Source: Mytilus galloprovincialis
Lineage: Eukaryota > Mollusca > Bivalvia > Mytilida > Mytilidae
DNA length: 64,000 nt
Assembly (NCBI RefSeq): GCF_965363235.1
Contig: NC_134839.1
Span: 95,995,743-96,059,742, forward strand
Direction: 5' to 3'
Made by a program: the position numbers and the translations under genes. The notes under the pieces were generated by a model. That model was not told the origin of the DNA, did no database searches, and worked only from the letters and a program-made list of their open reading frames with translations. Shown piece by piece: positions 1 through 12,400 of this stretch (positions are counted from its first letter, which is position 1; the number at the start of each line of letters is the position of its first letter).

Positions 1-120
1 TTAAGGACATCCATGCGTATTGCGATCAGCGGATTTTTACGAGATGGGTCACACGGAGGTCACTTTGCATACGGAAAATATGTTGGGGAATTGCTTACTG
101 GAAGGAAGCAATTGAAATAA
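1..120 (+). CDS. Possible last exon fragment of an unidentified upstream gene
   Basis: The left edge is open in frame 1 for 39 codons and ends at TAA (118-120). The stretch is richer in G and C than the AT-rich DNA that follows and includes a glycine/histidine-rich segment reading DGSHGGHFAYGKYVGELLTG. An AATAAA hexamer overlaps the stop at 116-121. This could be the 3' end of a + strand gene whose body lies left of the window. If so, the CS leader exon would have to lie between here and 1703, where I could not find one. I do not recognise the peptide family, and a chance open frame is equally possible. Confidence 0.25.
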   Translation, partial: LRTSMRIAISGFLRDGSHGGHFAYGKYVGELLTGRKQLK

Positions 121-891
121 AGTAAACTTCTTCTTAATATGAACAAATTAAAGAATTTTCTTCAGAAAAAAGTATATGTACATAAGTTTTTAATGAAAAC
201 TATCCATTGAGTTATAAAAAACATATGCATTATTTTTTTTTAATTTGAGGTTTATTATGAGTTTAACTTGATAAGAATAATCACTAGGTAATTTATTGTA
301 AACTATCCATCGAATTGTTATCAGATAAATCTTTCAGGCTCCATGAAGCATACAATTGATAACTAGTCAAATGGGGGAGACAAATGCTTTTAAAAAAACC
401 CCACTTTTTCATAGAATCAAAATATCATTTTGCAATTAAAAAAAATGTCTCTTTTCTTCAATTATTCCTCATTTAATTTGTGAAGATCCATTATTATGAA
501 TGAACATTAACATGAAAAATAAGTTAAAAAAAATGCCCAAATTTAAATGAAAACTTAATGTTCCAAGAAGTTAAATTATGTCAGGTATAAAACAGTTTAT
601 AGCATGTTCAGGCTTGAATGATCAGCCTAGCGAGAATTTTTATACATACTGAGGAAGAATTTAAATCTTATTATTAATTTGATAAAGAATATATTATCTG
701 CTATCCTGTTTTAATTGAAAACATTTATTCAGCGTTTGATCAGAAAACATTTTCATACACAATATTGTGTTATTAGGAAAAGGGATAAAAATACTAAGCT
801 ATTTTCTTTAATATTACTTTGATATGTGGTTATTTTCTATTAAAGCTACACTAATGAGATGGGGTTTTCTCAGTTGATTAGGACACTGTAA

Positions 892-1134
892 GGGACGACA
901 TCAAAAGTTCAATGAAGGATAAAAAACAAAAACTTAATTCATATATATATAGGTTTTTCACTGACCCTCCTACCCCCGTCTTAACTTAATTTGGAAAAAA
1001 TTGATTGACCAATAAGGATATATATGTAAAATCGTTGTCAATTTAAACAAAACTTGCAGCAAATTGCTCCCCCCCCCCCCCCCAAACTATTTGAATTAAG
1101 TTTTTTATCCTTCATTAATTTTTGATGTCGTCCC
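892..1134. mobile_element. PIF/Harbinger-like MITE, 243 bp
   Basis: The ends are inverted: GGGACGACATCAAAA on the left, mirrored by TTTTGATGTCGTCCC on the right with a one-base interruption. Inversion extends with small differences for about 45 bp. The flanking trinucleotide TAA occurs on both sides (889-891 and 1135-1137), which fits the 3-bp TWA duplications of PIF/Harbinger transposons. The interior is non-coding and carries a run of about 15 C. This is a short non-autonomous element just upstream of the first visible CS exon. Confidence 0.75.
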
Positions 1135-1702
1135 TAAGCCTTGGGAAATAAAAATGTGGCATCAAACAGTTTATTTGTGGTGTTTTAGTTTTAAACTTTA
1201 GAAACCGTCTGGCTACATCAAATCTTAGCCTAGGGATATCATCCAATGAGATTATAGCAGAAAGTCTCCCATTTGTTAAAAAAGTTAAGAACCATAGATA
1301 ATCTATAAGTAGTATCAGAAATTCTAAAAGGGAAGATAAATAACAAAAAACTCAATTATGCCCCACTAACGGGCATTATGTTTTTCTTCTGTCATCAGGT
1401 TAAAGTTTTTGGTTAAGGTAGTTTTGATGAAGTTGAAGTCTAATCAACTTGAAATTTGATACAAAAGTTCCTATGATATAATCTTTCTAATTTGAATGCC
1501 AAATTAGAGTTTTGACCCCAATTTCATGGTCCACTGAACATAGAAAATGATAGTGGGAGTGGAGCATCCGTGTACCATGGACACATTCTTGTTTTTACAA
1601 GTTATTAAAATTCCTAGTCTTCCTAACTAGAATGAATTTGAAGAAGATCATTGTAAAAGATACATGTATCAGTAGATGACAAATATTCTTTCGATCTTTC
1701 AG

Positions 1703-1810
1703 AACTTAAAAGATGTTTTAGCAGACTTGATACCAGAAAAACAGAAGGAAGTTGTAGCCTTAAGAAAGGAGTATGGAAACACGAAAGTTGGTGAAGTAAC
1801 ACTGGATATG
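1703..1810 (+). CDS. CS: CS exon A
   Basis: This exon holds 36 codons, [14 protein letters not shown] to VGEVTLDM, the N-terminal helix of the mature enzyme. The acceptor is CTTTCAG and the donor ATG|GTAATA. It ends in phase 0. Confidence 0.9.
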
Positions 1811-4800
1811 GTAATATAATCATTAATGATATACATCAAGATAATTATAAATTAATGGTGATAAACAGGAAAACAGACAAAAAAACAACTAAAAAATGTG
1901 AGGAAAACTCATCTTTAAAAGTAAATGTTCATGAAACAAAACCATTTATTTAGAAACTAAGAAGTGATACAGTAAAAAATTGCACCACACCAGTATAAAT
2001 GCAATCATGTCTGCTTCTATTTAAACTTTTAAGAATTGGATGGTGAAACTTGAGCAAATAATGTGATTGCTTTTTATAGTCTTTATGAAAACAGAGTTAT
2101 GGTTAAAATGAATTATTTCTTTACATATACAAACTTGAGGAAAGAAAGACAGTCATTGTACTATTACCTTGCATTGGAATGTAGCAAACCCGATTTAACT
2201 TTCTTTTCAAAAGTGTTAAAACTGACTTTGGCAATCTAAGTCCTAAACATTAACATAGGGTCCAATATCTACTTTTTCATTATATTTGATTTCAAGATGA
2301 GAAATTTTAGTACAAATATCTAGCAACAAGAGAAATATATATATACAGAAGACAACTAAAATGTTTCCTTTATAATTTTTAGTTCTTTACATATATTTTT
2401 AAACATGTGATATGTACATTTTACCAAATAATGATTTGATTGGGCATGTTTTCAGATCTATGGTGGTATGAGAGGAATAAAAGGCTTAGTAACAGAAACT
2501 TCAGTCTTAGATCCAGATGAAGGCATCAGATTTAGAGGGTACAGCATTCCTGAGTGTCAGAAAATTTTGCCAAGGGGTAATGCAGGAAAGGGAGAGGAAC
2601 CACTTCCAGAGGGACTCTTCTGGTTATTATGTACAGGTCAAGTGCCATCACAAGAACAAGCAGATGCTATATCTGAGGTAAGTTATACCAACTCTTTCTT
2701 ATCAACACTCCCATGTCTGTCACAGAAGGATGAAGTCATATTGGGCTTAGATCATCTATCATAACACTTTATGTTCAAATTTTGATTTGTTTGTTTCTGT
2801 TCCACATGGAGGCCACTAAAATTTTTCCTGTTTTCATAAGATTTGAATGAAAATTAAATGATTTCCACTTATTTTTGACAATAAAGTCTATTTCTCATCT
2901 ATTTATTGTGTTAAATGATAGAAATATTTATTTATGGTACATGTAGAATCTTCTAGTCACTACTTCTTTTTTTTTTTTTACAGTGTTATGAGTTTGTGCA
3001 CATTGTTTCATTACTTAGATATGTCTATAATGACCAGGTATCATAGCAGGAATGTTTGTAATATATTCATTAACCCCAGAAGTAGAATAAGTATGCATTT
3101 AAGATTAGAACTTTATTATTTTACTATATTTTGTGTAATGTGTTTATTTTGTAGGAATGGAACAAACGAGCTGCATTACCTAACCATGTGATAACCATGT
3201 TAAACAATTTCCCATCAAACCTTCACCCAATGTCTCAGTTTAGTGCAGGAATTACAGCTCTCAACAGTGAAAGTAAATTTGCTAAAGCTTATTCTGATGG
3301 TGTACATAAGGCATCATATTGGGAGGTAAATTATTTATTATTGAAGTCGGTAAATTTTCTTGTAATGTTGGTTTTATTAGAAACAATGTTTTGTCATCCA
3401 TTTACATTTAAACCTTGACTAATCACTTGTGTCTAATTTCATTTCATTGAAAATTTGAGACAAAAATTATAAAAAATCTTATGGTAATCCTGACTATGAA
3501 CTTTGAGAAATGCCTTTTTGTGATAGGATTGTTAATTTTTTAAATCACATTTCAAACTTCCACCACTTAGTTTTTGCAAGCTTCATGAGATTGAGAATAT
3601 TTCATTTTTTGAGGTCAATAGGTCAAACATATAGGTCACAGCAGCTGTTGATAGACTTGATATTTGGCATAACTTGTTTTGGGGGATTGTCTTTTGAATC
3701 CTATGTTCAAATTTTACTTAAATTAATTTGGTAATGTGATAAAGATCTGAATTGATTTTTAGCCACTAGGTCGATATTCAAGGATACAACAGAGTTTTGT
3801 AGAATGCAGTGGGGCAAAGATATGGTTGATGAGTGATTTCTTTTAAAGCATATGTTCAACCATCACAAAACTTAGCTGGATAATACCCTTTTAAATACAA
3901 GACAAATACTGATTTTTGGACCAGTAGGAGAAAGGTCAAGGTCACAATAGTTGTAAATAAACTGGTCAAAGGTCAATATTATCCCCCCTCCCAGATGCAG
4001 CAAATTATCTCCCTTTCAAGGAAAATGAAATAGAAATCTAAATTTAAAATTATAGCTAAATTATATAGGTCAACATTTGAATCTGGAAATGACTCTTTAT
4101 CCTTATTGTCATAATAAGCGATGCAAGATGAGCTATTTTCTAACTTCAAAAGTGATTCTTTGAAAGCCTATTAACTAACAAAAAGATACATTGATGAATG
4201 TAAAGTCAAGTTGTGTGAAAAAACACTAGTACAAATAAAACAGTAGGGAATGATACTATTTTGAATGATTGCTTGCAGTTACTGAAAACAAGTTCAAAGT
4301 ACTTAACCTGCTAATATAAAAGAAAACTGTTTAATGTATACTTGATATGTGTCATATTGTTACAGTATGTGTATGAAGATTCTATGGATATGATTGCAAA
4401 GTTACCAACAGTGGCATCTATAATCTACAGAAATTTATACCGTGACGGTACAGCTGTAACAGCTATTGACAATAAAAAAGACTGGAGTTGGAACTTCTGT
4501 TCTATGTTAGGTTACGAGAATGCTGATTTCATAGAACTGATGAGGATGTATCTTACAATTCATAGGTATGAATAACTTAAATCACCTATCAAGGATAGGA
4601 TCATTGTTTATGTATACAAAGGAAAACTTGTATTACTTGCAGGTAAAAAAAACACATTGCTTGGTTATTTTAACTTTGTACTTTTTACTTTCCTTTGTGT
4701 TAGGTAGGAGAGCAGTTTTAATACATATCAAATAGCATTTTTCATGAAATTTTAATCCTATCCGCTGTAACAACTTGAAAAGTTTAAATTCCAGATATAT

Positions 4801-7800
4801 TTATAGAAAGTTCTTCTAGAAAGTCATAGTTTCATTTAGAGAACAAACAAAACATGACTTGTTCTCTAAATGAAACCAGTTTTGTTTTTGAATTTTTTCA
4901 AATTTTTCTTGCAAAATGTATTACACAGTTTTTCATTAATTTTTTCTGCAGTTATGCATCTCAAACATAAATTTTGTGGAAATGTTTCTTCAGTTGTTCC
5001 TTTTTGGGAACTTATCAGATTCCTTCATCTTGGAACCAAATATGGCAGTCATTTGTATAGATGGAAATTTAAAAATATTTGAAAAAATCTACAGTTTAGT
5101 AGAGAAAATAGTAAATGTTATTTGATCTCTTTTTCAGTGACCATGAAGGAGGAAATGTCAGTGCTCATACCACACATTTAGTAGGAAGTGCTTTATCTGA
5201 CCCGTATCTTAGTTTTGCAGCTGGTATGAATGGCTTAGCTGGACCACTCCATGGACTGGCAAATCAGGTAATTTTTATTGTTATAAATAGACGTAATGTT
5301 TTTCATTGAAAAGAGTTGTTCTTTTTTATTTTGCCATTTTCTCACTCTTAACTTTAGTTTGCTCTAACCAAATGTCATAAAAACTTATTCACATACTTAT
5401 TACAGTAGATTCCGGTTATTTGCATAGCCTATTTGTCAGACAAAATTATGCAATAAAGCGGAGTATGCTTATATCCGAAATGCCAAATGACAGAGTCAAA
5501 TAACATCGATAGAACAGATCAGTAAAAGAAATCCCTGAAGAAAGATGAACGTCTGTAATCCACATACAATATACTGAATGTTGATTTATTCTAATAAAAA
5601 TTTTATGTCTACTCTAGTGTCATATGTGTTATTTTATTTTGTTTCTTTAAATAAAGATTATAAACACATTTAGTTTTAGTTTATTTGCATTCAGACTTTC
5701 CTTTACCTGGGATACGAAAATAAACTGTTCTAAAAATAGATTTGTTTCTATGACCCATATGTACAATGTACATTGTTAGGCTTTGATTAAAATAAACTTT
5801 TAAACAATACTTCACAGTTTATAATTATTTTAACAACAGATGTGTAATGAATTGCTGTTGATATGCAGTTGGGCACTGAAATAACAACTTGTTAGTTTCG
5901 TATATGCAAAGCAGTAATGGTGGGGCCCTGTACGGGTTAATTGCTGGACACAAGTGTTGAAAGTGAGAAAATATAATAATTAAAAGTAAATGCTCTTTTC
6001 ATAAAATATTAAAAACAAATGATTGATGTATAAAATTCTTTAACAATATGTAAATGCCCTATAATATTAACATTAATACAGATCACCCCAAGCCCAATAA
6101 AGTTCACATTGGTTATGATCGGTAATTATTAGCAGGAGTTTTTGTTTTAAAAAATAACCCCAAATGTAATCTATGGACAATTGTTTAAATCCAATCAATT
6201 ATTAACACCCTTTGAAGTAGAATGGTCAGTGTTTTTACAACAATTATCTGTTTGACATTTTTATGACCTCGAGGCTTAGAATAGAACATGGGAAACTTTA
6301 CCTGTGTAGACATCAAGGTTTATTTTTAAATCAAATTCCATAATATAAACACGAAAGAAACTTTATTTCAATAACACAGAAGTAAATATGAAATAATAAC
6401 GAAAATAAGGATGCATTCAAGAAAAATATACTTACCAAATGACCGTTTCCGGTCAAAAATCTCGTCAGTTTTAACTAAGCATATCTAGACGGCAATAATT
6501 TTCTATGCAATAAACCGAAAGGCCACGTGTAGAGCTATGCATATAACCGGACAATTTAACATTAGATGAATGGCAAATGGTTTTGTGCAGGAGAAAACTA
6601 TGCAATTAACCGAATTATGCTATTAAGCGGTATGCAATTAAGTGGAATCGACTGTACAACCATGGAAGTAATATTGGAAGGAATAACATCGTCGTCACTT
6701 CAAAGGTTTCATCTGCGTTACCGCCCATCTTTCAATAACTCGTTAATTGGTTCAATATCGGCATGGAAGTTTATTCTCCGCATGTGATCGATCAAATCAC
6801 TGACACTTATCGGTCATTTTCGTGTTCACGGAGAACTACGAACAGACAAGTTTTTGTCGAATATACATGCGAAGTAACCCGAATAGTCCATTCGTTACAT
6901 TCCGTTGATGTACGCTGCCGAAAAGAGTCATTCGTTCAATTTTTATTTTAGTCCAATTTTTCCCTATTTTTGGTTAGTTTGAACTTAATAGTTAAAACCG
7001 ACAGCTATCACATACGAAATTGGAGAACAAAGTTGTGTCATTTCAATTTTAAAATTTACAGACAATTAAAAAACCATTTCCGTATAAAGTTAAGAAGATG
7101 ACTGTACAAAAAATACGTTTGGACACCCTTTATTAAATACGAAAAATCTAAATCTCTCGTGTATTTATAGTCAATTAAATTATTAACAATTCTAAACGGT
7201 TCTATCCTTCAATTTAAGTTCTTGATACATAAACTTAATTTGTGTAAAAATGAATTTACCGTAAGACAGATAGATGCAAGCCCATTTCGTCGGTTTGTTA
7301 TATTTTTTGCTGTATAGCTTATTATATTAATACAAGCATTCCACAATAAACACTTTTTAAATATATATTTACGAAAATATTATCCCCGTTTTAGTTGTCC
7401 AGTTTCAATAATGCAATCAATGACATTTATGACATATACATAAATTTAGAATACTTGAAAGTAAATATTATTTCATTCAATCTCGATAAACTTTGCACAT
7501 TTCAACAGTAAAAAAATCTATGCCTACATTTGCCTACATTATTTTGTTAAACATCATGTGAAACCTGATCGATTCATCGGTATTTAACTGTTTAACTCGG
7601 GATCCGCTTTTAACCGGAAAATACTTTTAGAACAGTTTAAAACAAACGGTAAAAAGCAAAAATATGCTAAATTAAATACAATTTTCCATGTTAAACTGCT
7701 GTAGTTTGAACAATTCTCGTCCGTTTTTCAAGTTTTTTTCACCATTCGATTTCTTTCTAAAGGTAGATATTCTATGTGATACAGCGCTACCTTGTTATTA

Positions 7801-9477
7801 ATAAACTAGGGATTTCCCACAGGTGCGCTATAATTACCGGACTCGATAAAACCACGTGACTGATAAGAAATTCCAGATGCCTTTTACAACCGCGGTAACG
7901 CAGATAGTAACCAAAGGCGTCTTACCGCTGAGACTATAATTGGATGAAATCGTATGACTTTAGTACAGAGCTCAGCATGCTATAAATACATGCTAATTAG
8001 TCGTTGTTATTCCTTCTAAATATTACTTCCATGGTACAACCAAACATGGATCAAGTTGGAATATGGGTTACATCATTTTCCCCTTTCTTGTGTTATGCCT
8101 TTTATAAATGGAAAAACTGTAAAATTTTCAGTTTCCACACACCAATTTTGGTTTGCCATATCCAAATGTTGTAAATTTGATTTTTTTTAAGACTCATTAG
8201 TAGCCTATGACTGTTTTCTGCTCTTTGGTTTGGTTCAATATACCCAGTGAAATATGCATGCAAATTATTGTGTCCACTCTTCTTTTAGATAAATTCATAT
8301 TTTTTTTAGGAAGTACTTGTATGGTTAACAAAAGTGCAAGAGGATGTAGGAAAAGATTTTTCAGAGGAGAAAATGAGAGACTGGGTTTGGAATACCCTTA
8401 AATCTGGACAGGTTATACCAGGATATGGTCATGCTGTATTGAGGAAGACAGATCCACGATATACATGTCAGAGAGAGTTTGCTTTGAGAAAACTCCCTAA
8501 TGATCCATTGTTTAAATTGGTATCAGCTCTCTACAAGGTCACACCAGATGTTTTGATGGAACAGGGTAAAGCCAAGAATCCATGGCCTAATGTAGATGCA
8601 CATAGTGGAGTTTTATTACAGGTATGACTAACCATAAACATTTCTGATTTAAGACTAATTTTTAAAAGTTTTTCATAAAAGTATTGTTCAAAGATATGCA
8701 AACTACTCTAGTCGTTCTGTTAATCTTTTGGTTTCTGGATGCTAAATAAAACACTATTCGAATTGCAACCTTACTAGAATATATGGTCACAAAGAATGCA
8801 AGAAAGATCTCTATTGATTTAAATGTCTCTGTGATTTAAGGTCAAGGTCAGTTACTCAAAATCTACCAACATTTTTTAAGGAAAGTGCCTTCTGAATACT
8901 TAATCAAATAATCTTTTTCTTCTGGGATTGGAACTGAAATGGATAAATGTTGGCATTGAGATTGGGGTCACTAGGTCAAGGTCATAGTTAAAAAAAAATA
9001 ATACTGGAATTAATGCAAAAAAGAGGTTTCTGGATGTGCATCAATTTTTTATGCTCCTGCTATTATGGATATGTTTGAGGAATTTTCTCCCATTTTTGCA
9101 GACATGGAACTTAGCCATCTTATGAATGAATTTTATACCTTGTAAAAATAAAAACTACACATTACATCGTAACCTATATAAACTTGATTTTAAATATATA
9201 ACAAAATAATGAGGAATAACTTACCTACCCAGCCATGTTTATATTACCAGTGAGAATTGTTTTTTCAAGGCCTAAAAGATAATAATGTTTATTATTTGTT
9301 ATTTTCCAGTACTATGGTATGACAGAGATGAACTACTACACAGTCATGTTTGGAGTGTCCCGTGCACTAGGATGCATGTCTTCACTTATTTGGGATCGGG
9401 CTATGGGACTACCTTTGGAAAGACCAAAATCTTTTGACACACCATCATACAGAAAATTAGCAGAAAGTGCTAAATAA
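1703..9477 (+). CDS. CS: Citrate synthase, mitochondrial (seven exons; leader exon not seen)
   Basis: This encodes the TCA-cycle enzyme that condenses acetyl-CoA and oxaloacetate to citrate in the mitochondrial matrix. Exons are 1703-1810, 2456-2677, 3155-3325, 4366-4565, 5138-5267, 8310-8621 and 9310-9477, all with AG/GT borders and matching phases. They join to 436 codons plus a stop. The product aligns without gaps over nearly its whole length with animal citrate synthase, from [11 protein letters not shown] to the C-terminus. The three catalytic residues of the family are visible: His in GPLHGLANQ (exon at 5138), His in [14 protein letters not shown] and Asp in NVDAHSG (both in the exon at 8310). 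The first exon, with the start codon and targeting peptide of roughly 25-35 residues, is not found and probably lies left of the window. The gene converges on SPC25. Confidence 0.97.
2456..2677 (+). CDS. CS: CS exon B
   Basis: This exon holds 74 codons including [10 protein letters not shown], the conserved [13 protein letters not shown] block and [12 protein letters not shown]. The donor is GAG|GTAAGT. It is phase 0 at both ends. Confidence 0.96.
3155..3325 (+). CDS. CS: CS exon C
   Basis: This exon holds 57 codons, [12 protein letters not shown] through [12 protein letters not shown] and [13 protein letters not shown] to SYWE. It is phase 0 at both ends. Confidence 0.96.
4366..4565 (+). 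CDS. CS: CS exon D
   Basis: It encodes [14 protein letters not shown] through YRNLYRDG to MYLTIH. It ends with two bases of a serine codon (AG|T) that is completed in the next exon. Confidence 0.95.
5138..5267 (+). CDS. CS: CS exon E (first catalytic His)
   Basis: It encodes [19 protein letters not shown] and [14 protein letters not shown], containing the family's first active-site histidine. It completes the split serine codon and ends in phase 0. Confidence 0.96.
5403..6654. mobile_element. pogo/Tigger-like non-autonomous transposon, 1.25 kb
   Basis: It begins CAGTAGATTCCGGTTATTTG and ends with the reverse complement of CAGTCGATTCCACTTAATTG. TA flanks both sides (5401-5402 and 6655-6656). 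These features fit the Tc1/mariner superfamily, and the terminal sequence resembles pogo/Tigger ends. Several subterminal copies of a TTAATTGCATAG-like motif lie near both ends. No transposase frame is seen, so it would depend on a partner. It sits in CS intron 5. Confidence 0.75.
6662..8033. mobile_element. Second inverted-repeat transposon abutting the pogo-like element, 1.37 kb
   Basis: The left end, ATGGAAGTAATATTGGAAGG, is mirrored on the right; TCTGCGTTACCGC recurs inverted further inside both arms (left about 6712, right about 7893-7905). The 8-bp sequence GTACAACC is present at both borders (6654-6661 and 8034-8041), fitting an 8-bp target duplication as in hAT or related superfamilies. 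The CCATGG palindrome at both ends makes the exact border ambiguous by a base. There is no coding frame. Confidence 0.6.
8310..8621 (+). CDS. CS: CS exon F (second catalytic His, catalytic Asp)
   Basis: This exon holds 104 codons, from [17 protein letters not shown] through [20 protein letters not shown] to [16 protein letters not shown]. The second catalytic histidine and the catalytic aspartate are both here. The preceding intron is 3 kb because of transposon insertions. Confidence 0.97.
9310..9477 (+). CDS. CS: CS last exon and stop
   Basis: It encodes [20 protein letters not shown] to the end, RKLAESAK, followed by TAA at 9475-9477. The C-terminal tail differs from the vertebrate one, as is usual for this family. 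Confidence 0.95.
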   Translation, partial: YYGMTEMNYYTVMFGVSRALGCMSSLIWDRAMGLPLERPKSFDTPSYRKLAESAK

Positions 9478-10232
9478 GTTGTTTGAAATAATTTTTATAA
9501 ACTTGCATATATTAAGTTTCCTTATTGTAATTAGCATCAAGTTACAATTAAGGTCAGACACTGTTAGTTACTGGTATTTATTTTAAGTTAATTAGTTCTT
9601 GTGTAAACTTTCTCTGTTTGCTATTTTTATATATGACTGTATATGTGATATTGTCTTCAGATCAAATGATTTATATTATTTAGCAGCACTAATTTTAATA
9701 TAAGGAACAATTTGGGCATACTTTGCAAGTGGAAACTGCAGGAAAGTTCATCCATAGAATGTAGATCAACTCCCCTTGTATTTGGATTCTCTTAAAATGA
9801 GTATCAGGCAGTTACATACAAGATTAATCTTGGGGAAAATATTTGCATTTATTGATTAAAAAGCTTATTTACATGATTTTAATTTAGCCAAGTAATATGA
9901 ACGGGAATGTCATAGAATCTTCCCATTGATCTATACATCAGAATATGTAAATATCATTAAAAACTAATCACTGAAACAATGCAAGAATAGGAATAGTTTT
10001 CTTAACAATAATGTATTGTAGAATGTTCTTGAATACTAAGTGCAAAGTGTGGTTTGAATGTACATTTGTTAAAGTGGTATATTAAGATATCATTCATTTG
10101 TTGTATATTTATAGATTGTTTACCAGAACTATCAAGTATGAATTATAAAAAACCCATTTGTAAAAAAAATATGTAAAAATATATAAATATGCAGATATGA
10201 GTGTTCAGTTTTTCATGGCCAGTATTACAGCC
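9478..10232 (+). other. CS: CS 3' untranslated region and downstream DNA
   Basis: This is AT-rich sequence with no reading frame. The best poly(A) hexamer I see is ATTAAA at 9855-9860; no AATAAA was noticed. The stretch ends where the GTCGAGC repeat begins. Confidence 0.5.
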
Positions 10233-10238
10233 ATCATT

Positions 10239-12400
10239 TATTGTCGAGCCTGCGACTTTTGTGGCAGAAAGCTCGACATAGGGATAGTGATGGGGCAGGG
10301 GCAGCGGCGGCAGTGTTAGCTAACTTCTTAAAAGCTTTATATTTTAGAAGGTGGCAGACCTGGATGCTTCATACTTTTTATATGGATGCCTCATGTTACG
10401 AAGTTTCCGTCAGTCACAATGTCCTTGATCTCATTTTCATGGTTCAGTGACTACTTAAAAAAAAAGTCAAGATTTTTTGTTATGTTAAATTCTCTCTTAT
10501 TATAAGTAATAGGATAACTATATTTGGTATGTGTGTACCTTGCAAGGTCCTCATGCCTGTCAGATAGTTTTCACTTGACCTCAACCTCATTTCATGGATC
10601 AGTGAACAAGATTAAGTTTTGGTGGTCAAGTTCATATCTCTGATACTATAAGCAAAAGGTCTAGTATATTTGGTGTATGGAAGGCCTGTAAGGTGTGCAT
10701 GTCCAACTGGCAGGTGTCATCTAATCTTGGCCTCATTTTCATGGTTCAGTGGTTATAGTTCAGTTTTTGTGTTGTGACATGTTTTTCTTATACTGTATGC
10801 AACAGGTCTACTATATTTGGTGTATGGAATAATTGTAATGTGTACATGTCTAGCTGGCAGGTGTCATCTGATCTTGACCTCATTTTCCTGGTTCAGTGGT
10901 CAGAGTTTAAGGTCAAGTTTTTGAGTTTTGGTCTTTTTTTTCTAATACTATTTGCAATAGGTCAACTATATTTGCTGTTGGAAATATTTTATGATCTATA
11001 TGTCAGTTGCGCAGATTTAATTTGACTTTGACCTCATTTTCATGGTTCATTCATCAGTTTTAAGCTTTTGTGTTTTGGTCTGTTTTTTTAAACTATAAGC
11101 AATAGGTCAACTATATATGTTGTATGGAAGAATCGTTAGCTGTACATGCATGCCTGGCATGGTTCATCTGACCTTGACCTCATTTTCATGGTTCATTGAT
11201 CAATGTTTAGTTTTTGTCAAGCCTGCATCTTTTGTTGCATAAAGCTCGACAGGGATAGTGATGCGGCGGTGGTGTTGGCTAAACTTCTTAAAAGCTTTAT
11301 ATTTTAGAAGGTGGAAGACCTGGATGATTCATACTTTGTATATAGATGCCTCATGTTACGAACTTTCTGTCAGTCACATGTCCAACGTCCTTGACCTCAT
11401 TTTCATGGTTCAGTGACTACTTGAAAAAAAAGTTAAGATTTTTTGTAATGTTAAATTCTCTCTTATTAAAAGTAATACGATAACTATATTTAGTACGTGC
11501 GTACCTTGCAAGGTCCTCATGCCCGTCAGACAGTTTTCACTTGACCTCGACCTCATTTCATGGATCAGTGAACAAGGTTAAGTTTTGGTGGTCAAGTCCA
11601 GATACTACAATCAATAGGTCTAGTATATTCGGTGTATGGAAGGACTGTAAGGTGTACATGTCCAACTGGCAGGTGTCATCTGACCTTGACCTCATTTTCA
11701 TGGTTCAGTGGTAAAAAAAAAGTTCAAGTTTTTGAGTTTTGGTCTTTTTTTCTAATACTATATACAGTAGGTCTTCTATATTTGGTGTATAGAACGATTG
11801 TAAGGTGTACATGTCTAGCTGACAGGTGTCATCTGACCTTGACCTCATTTTCATGGTTCAGTGGTCAAAGTTAAGTTTTTGAGTTTTGATCAATTTTTCT
11901 AATACTATATGCAATAGGTCAACTATATTTGGTTTGGTGTATGGAAATATTTTATGATCTATATGTCAGTCGCGCAGGTTTTATTTGATCTTGACCTCAT
12001 TTTCACGGTTCATTGCTAAGTGTTAAGTATTTGTGTTTTGGTCTGTTTTTCTTAATTTATAAGCAAAAGGTCAACTAAATTTGTTGTATGGAAGAATTGT
12101 TAGCTGTACATGTCTGTCTGGTATGGTTCATCTGACCTTCACCTCATTTTTATGGTTCATTGATCAATGTTGAGTTTTCTTGGTTAATGTTGAGTTTATG
12201 TTATAAAGCTTTATATTTAGGACTATCAACATAATATCAATGATTAGTAAAGGCGAGACATTTCAGTGTGTGCACTCTTGTCTTGGTTAATGTTAAGTTT
12301 ATGTGACAGTTGTAATAAAGCTTTATATTTAGGATTATCAATATAATATCAATGATTAGTAAAGAAGGCGAAACATTTCAGAGTGTGCACTCTTATTTTT
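10239..12400 (+). repeat. GTCGAGC-ended repeat with ~150 bp tandem monomers, copy 1
   Basis: The head is a hairpin at 10243-10277 (GTCGAGC paired with GCTCGAC), followed by ATAGGGATAGTGAT and a GC-rich triplet tract. The body consists of divergent monomers of about 150 bp, each carrying CTTGACCTCATTTTCATGGT and CATGTC..CTGGCAGGTGTCA. A second degraded head lies at about 11219-11275, so two copies or an internal duplication are fused. The tail (…CATTTCAG.GTGTGCACTCTT) occurs twice, at about 12205-12280 and 12320-12393. It is non-coding and resembles the tandem-repeat-bearing non-autonomous elements known from bivalves; I cannot assign a superfamily. Confidence 0.7.

Noticed and set aside
10241-10450. 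A reading frame similar to one at 43377-43598 (…SLRLLWQKARHRDSD…)
   Set aside because: It is shared because both are heads of the same repeat. Neither begins with ATG, the triplet tract gives the Ala run, and no domain is recognisable.
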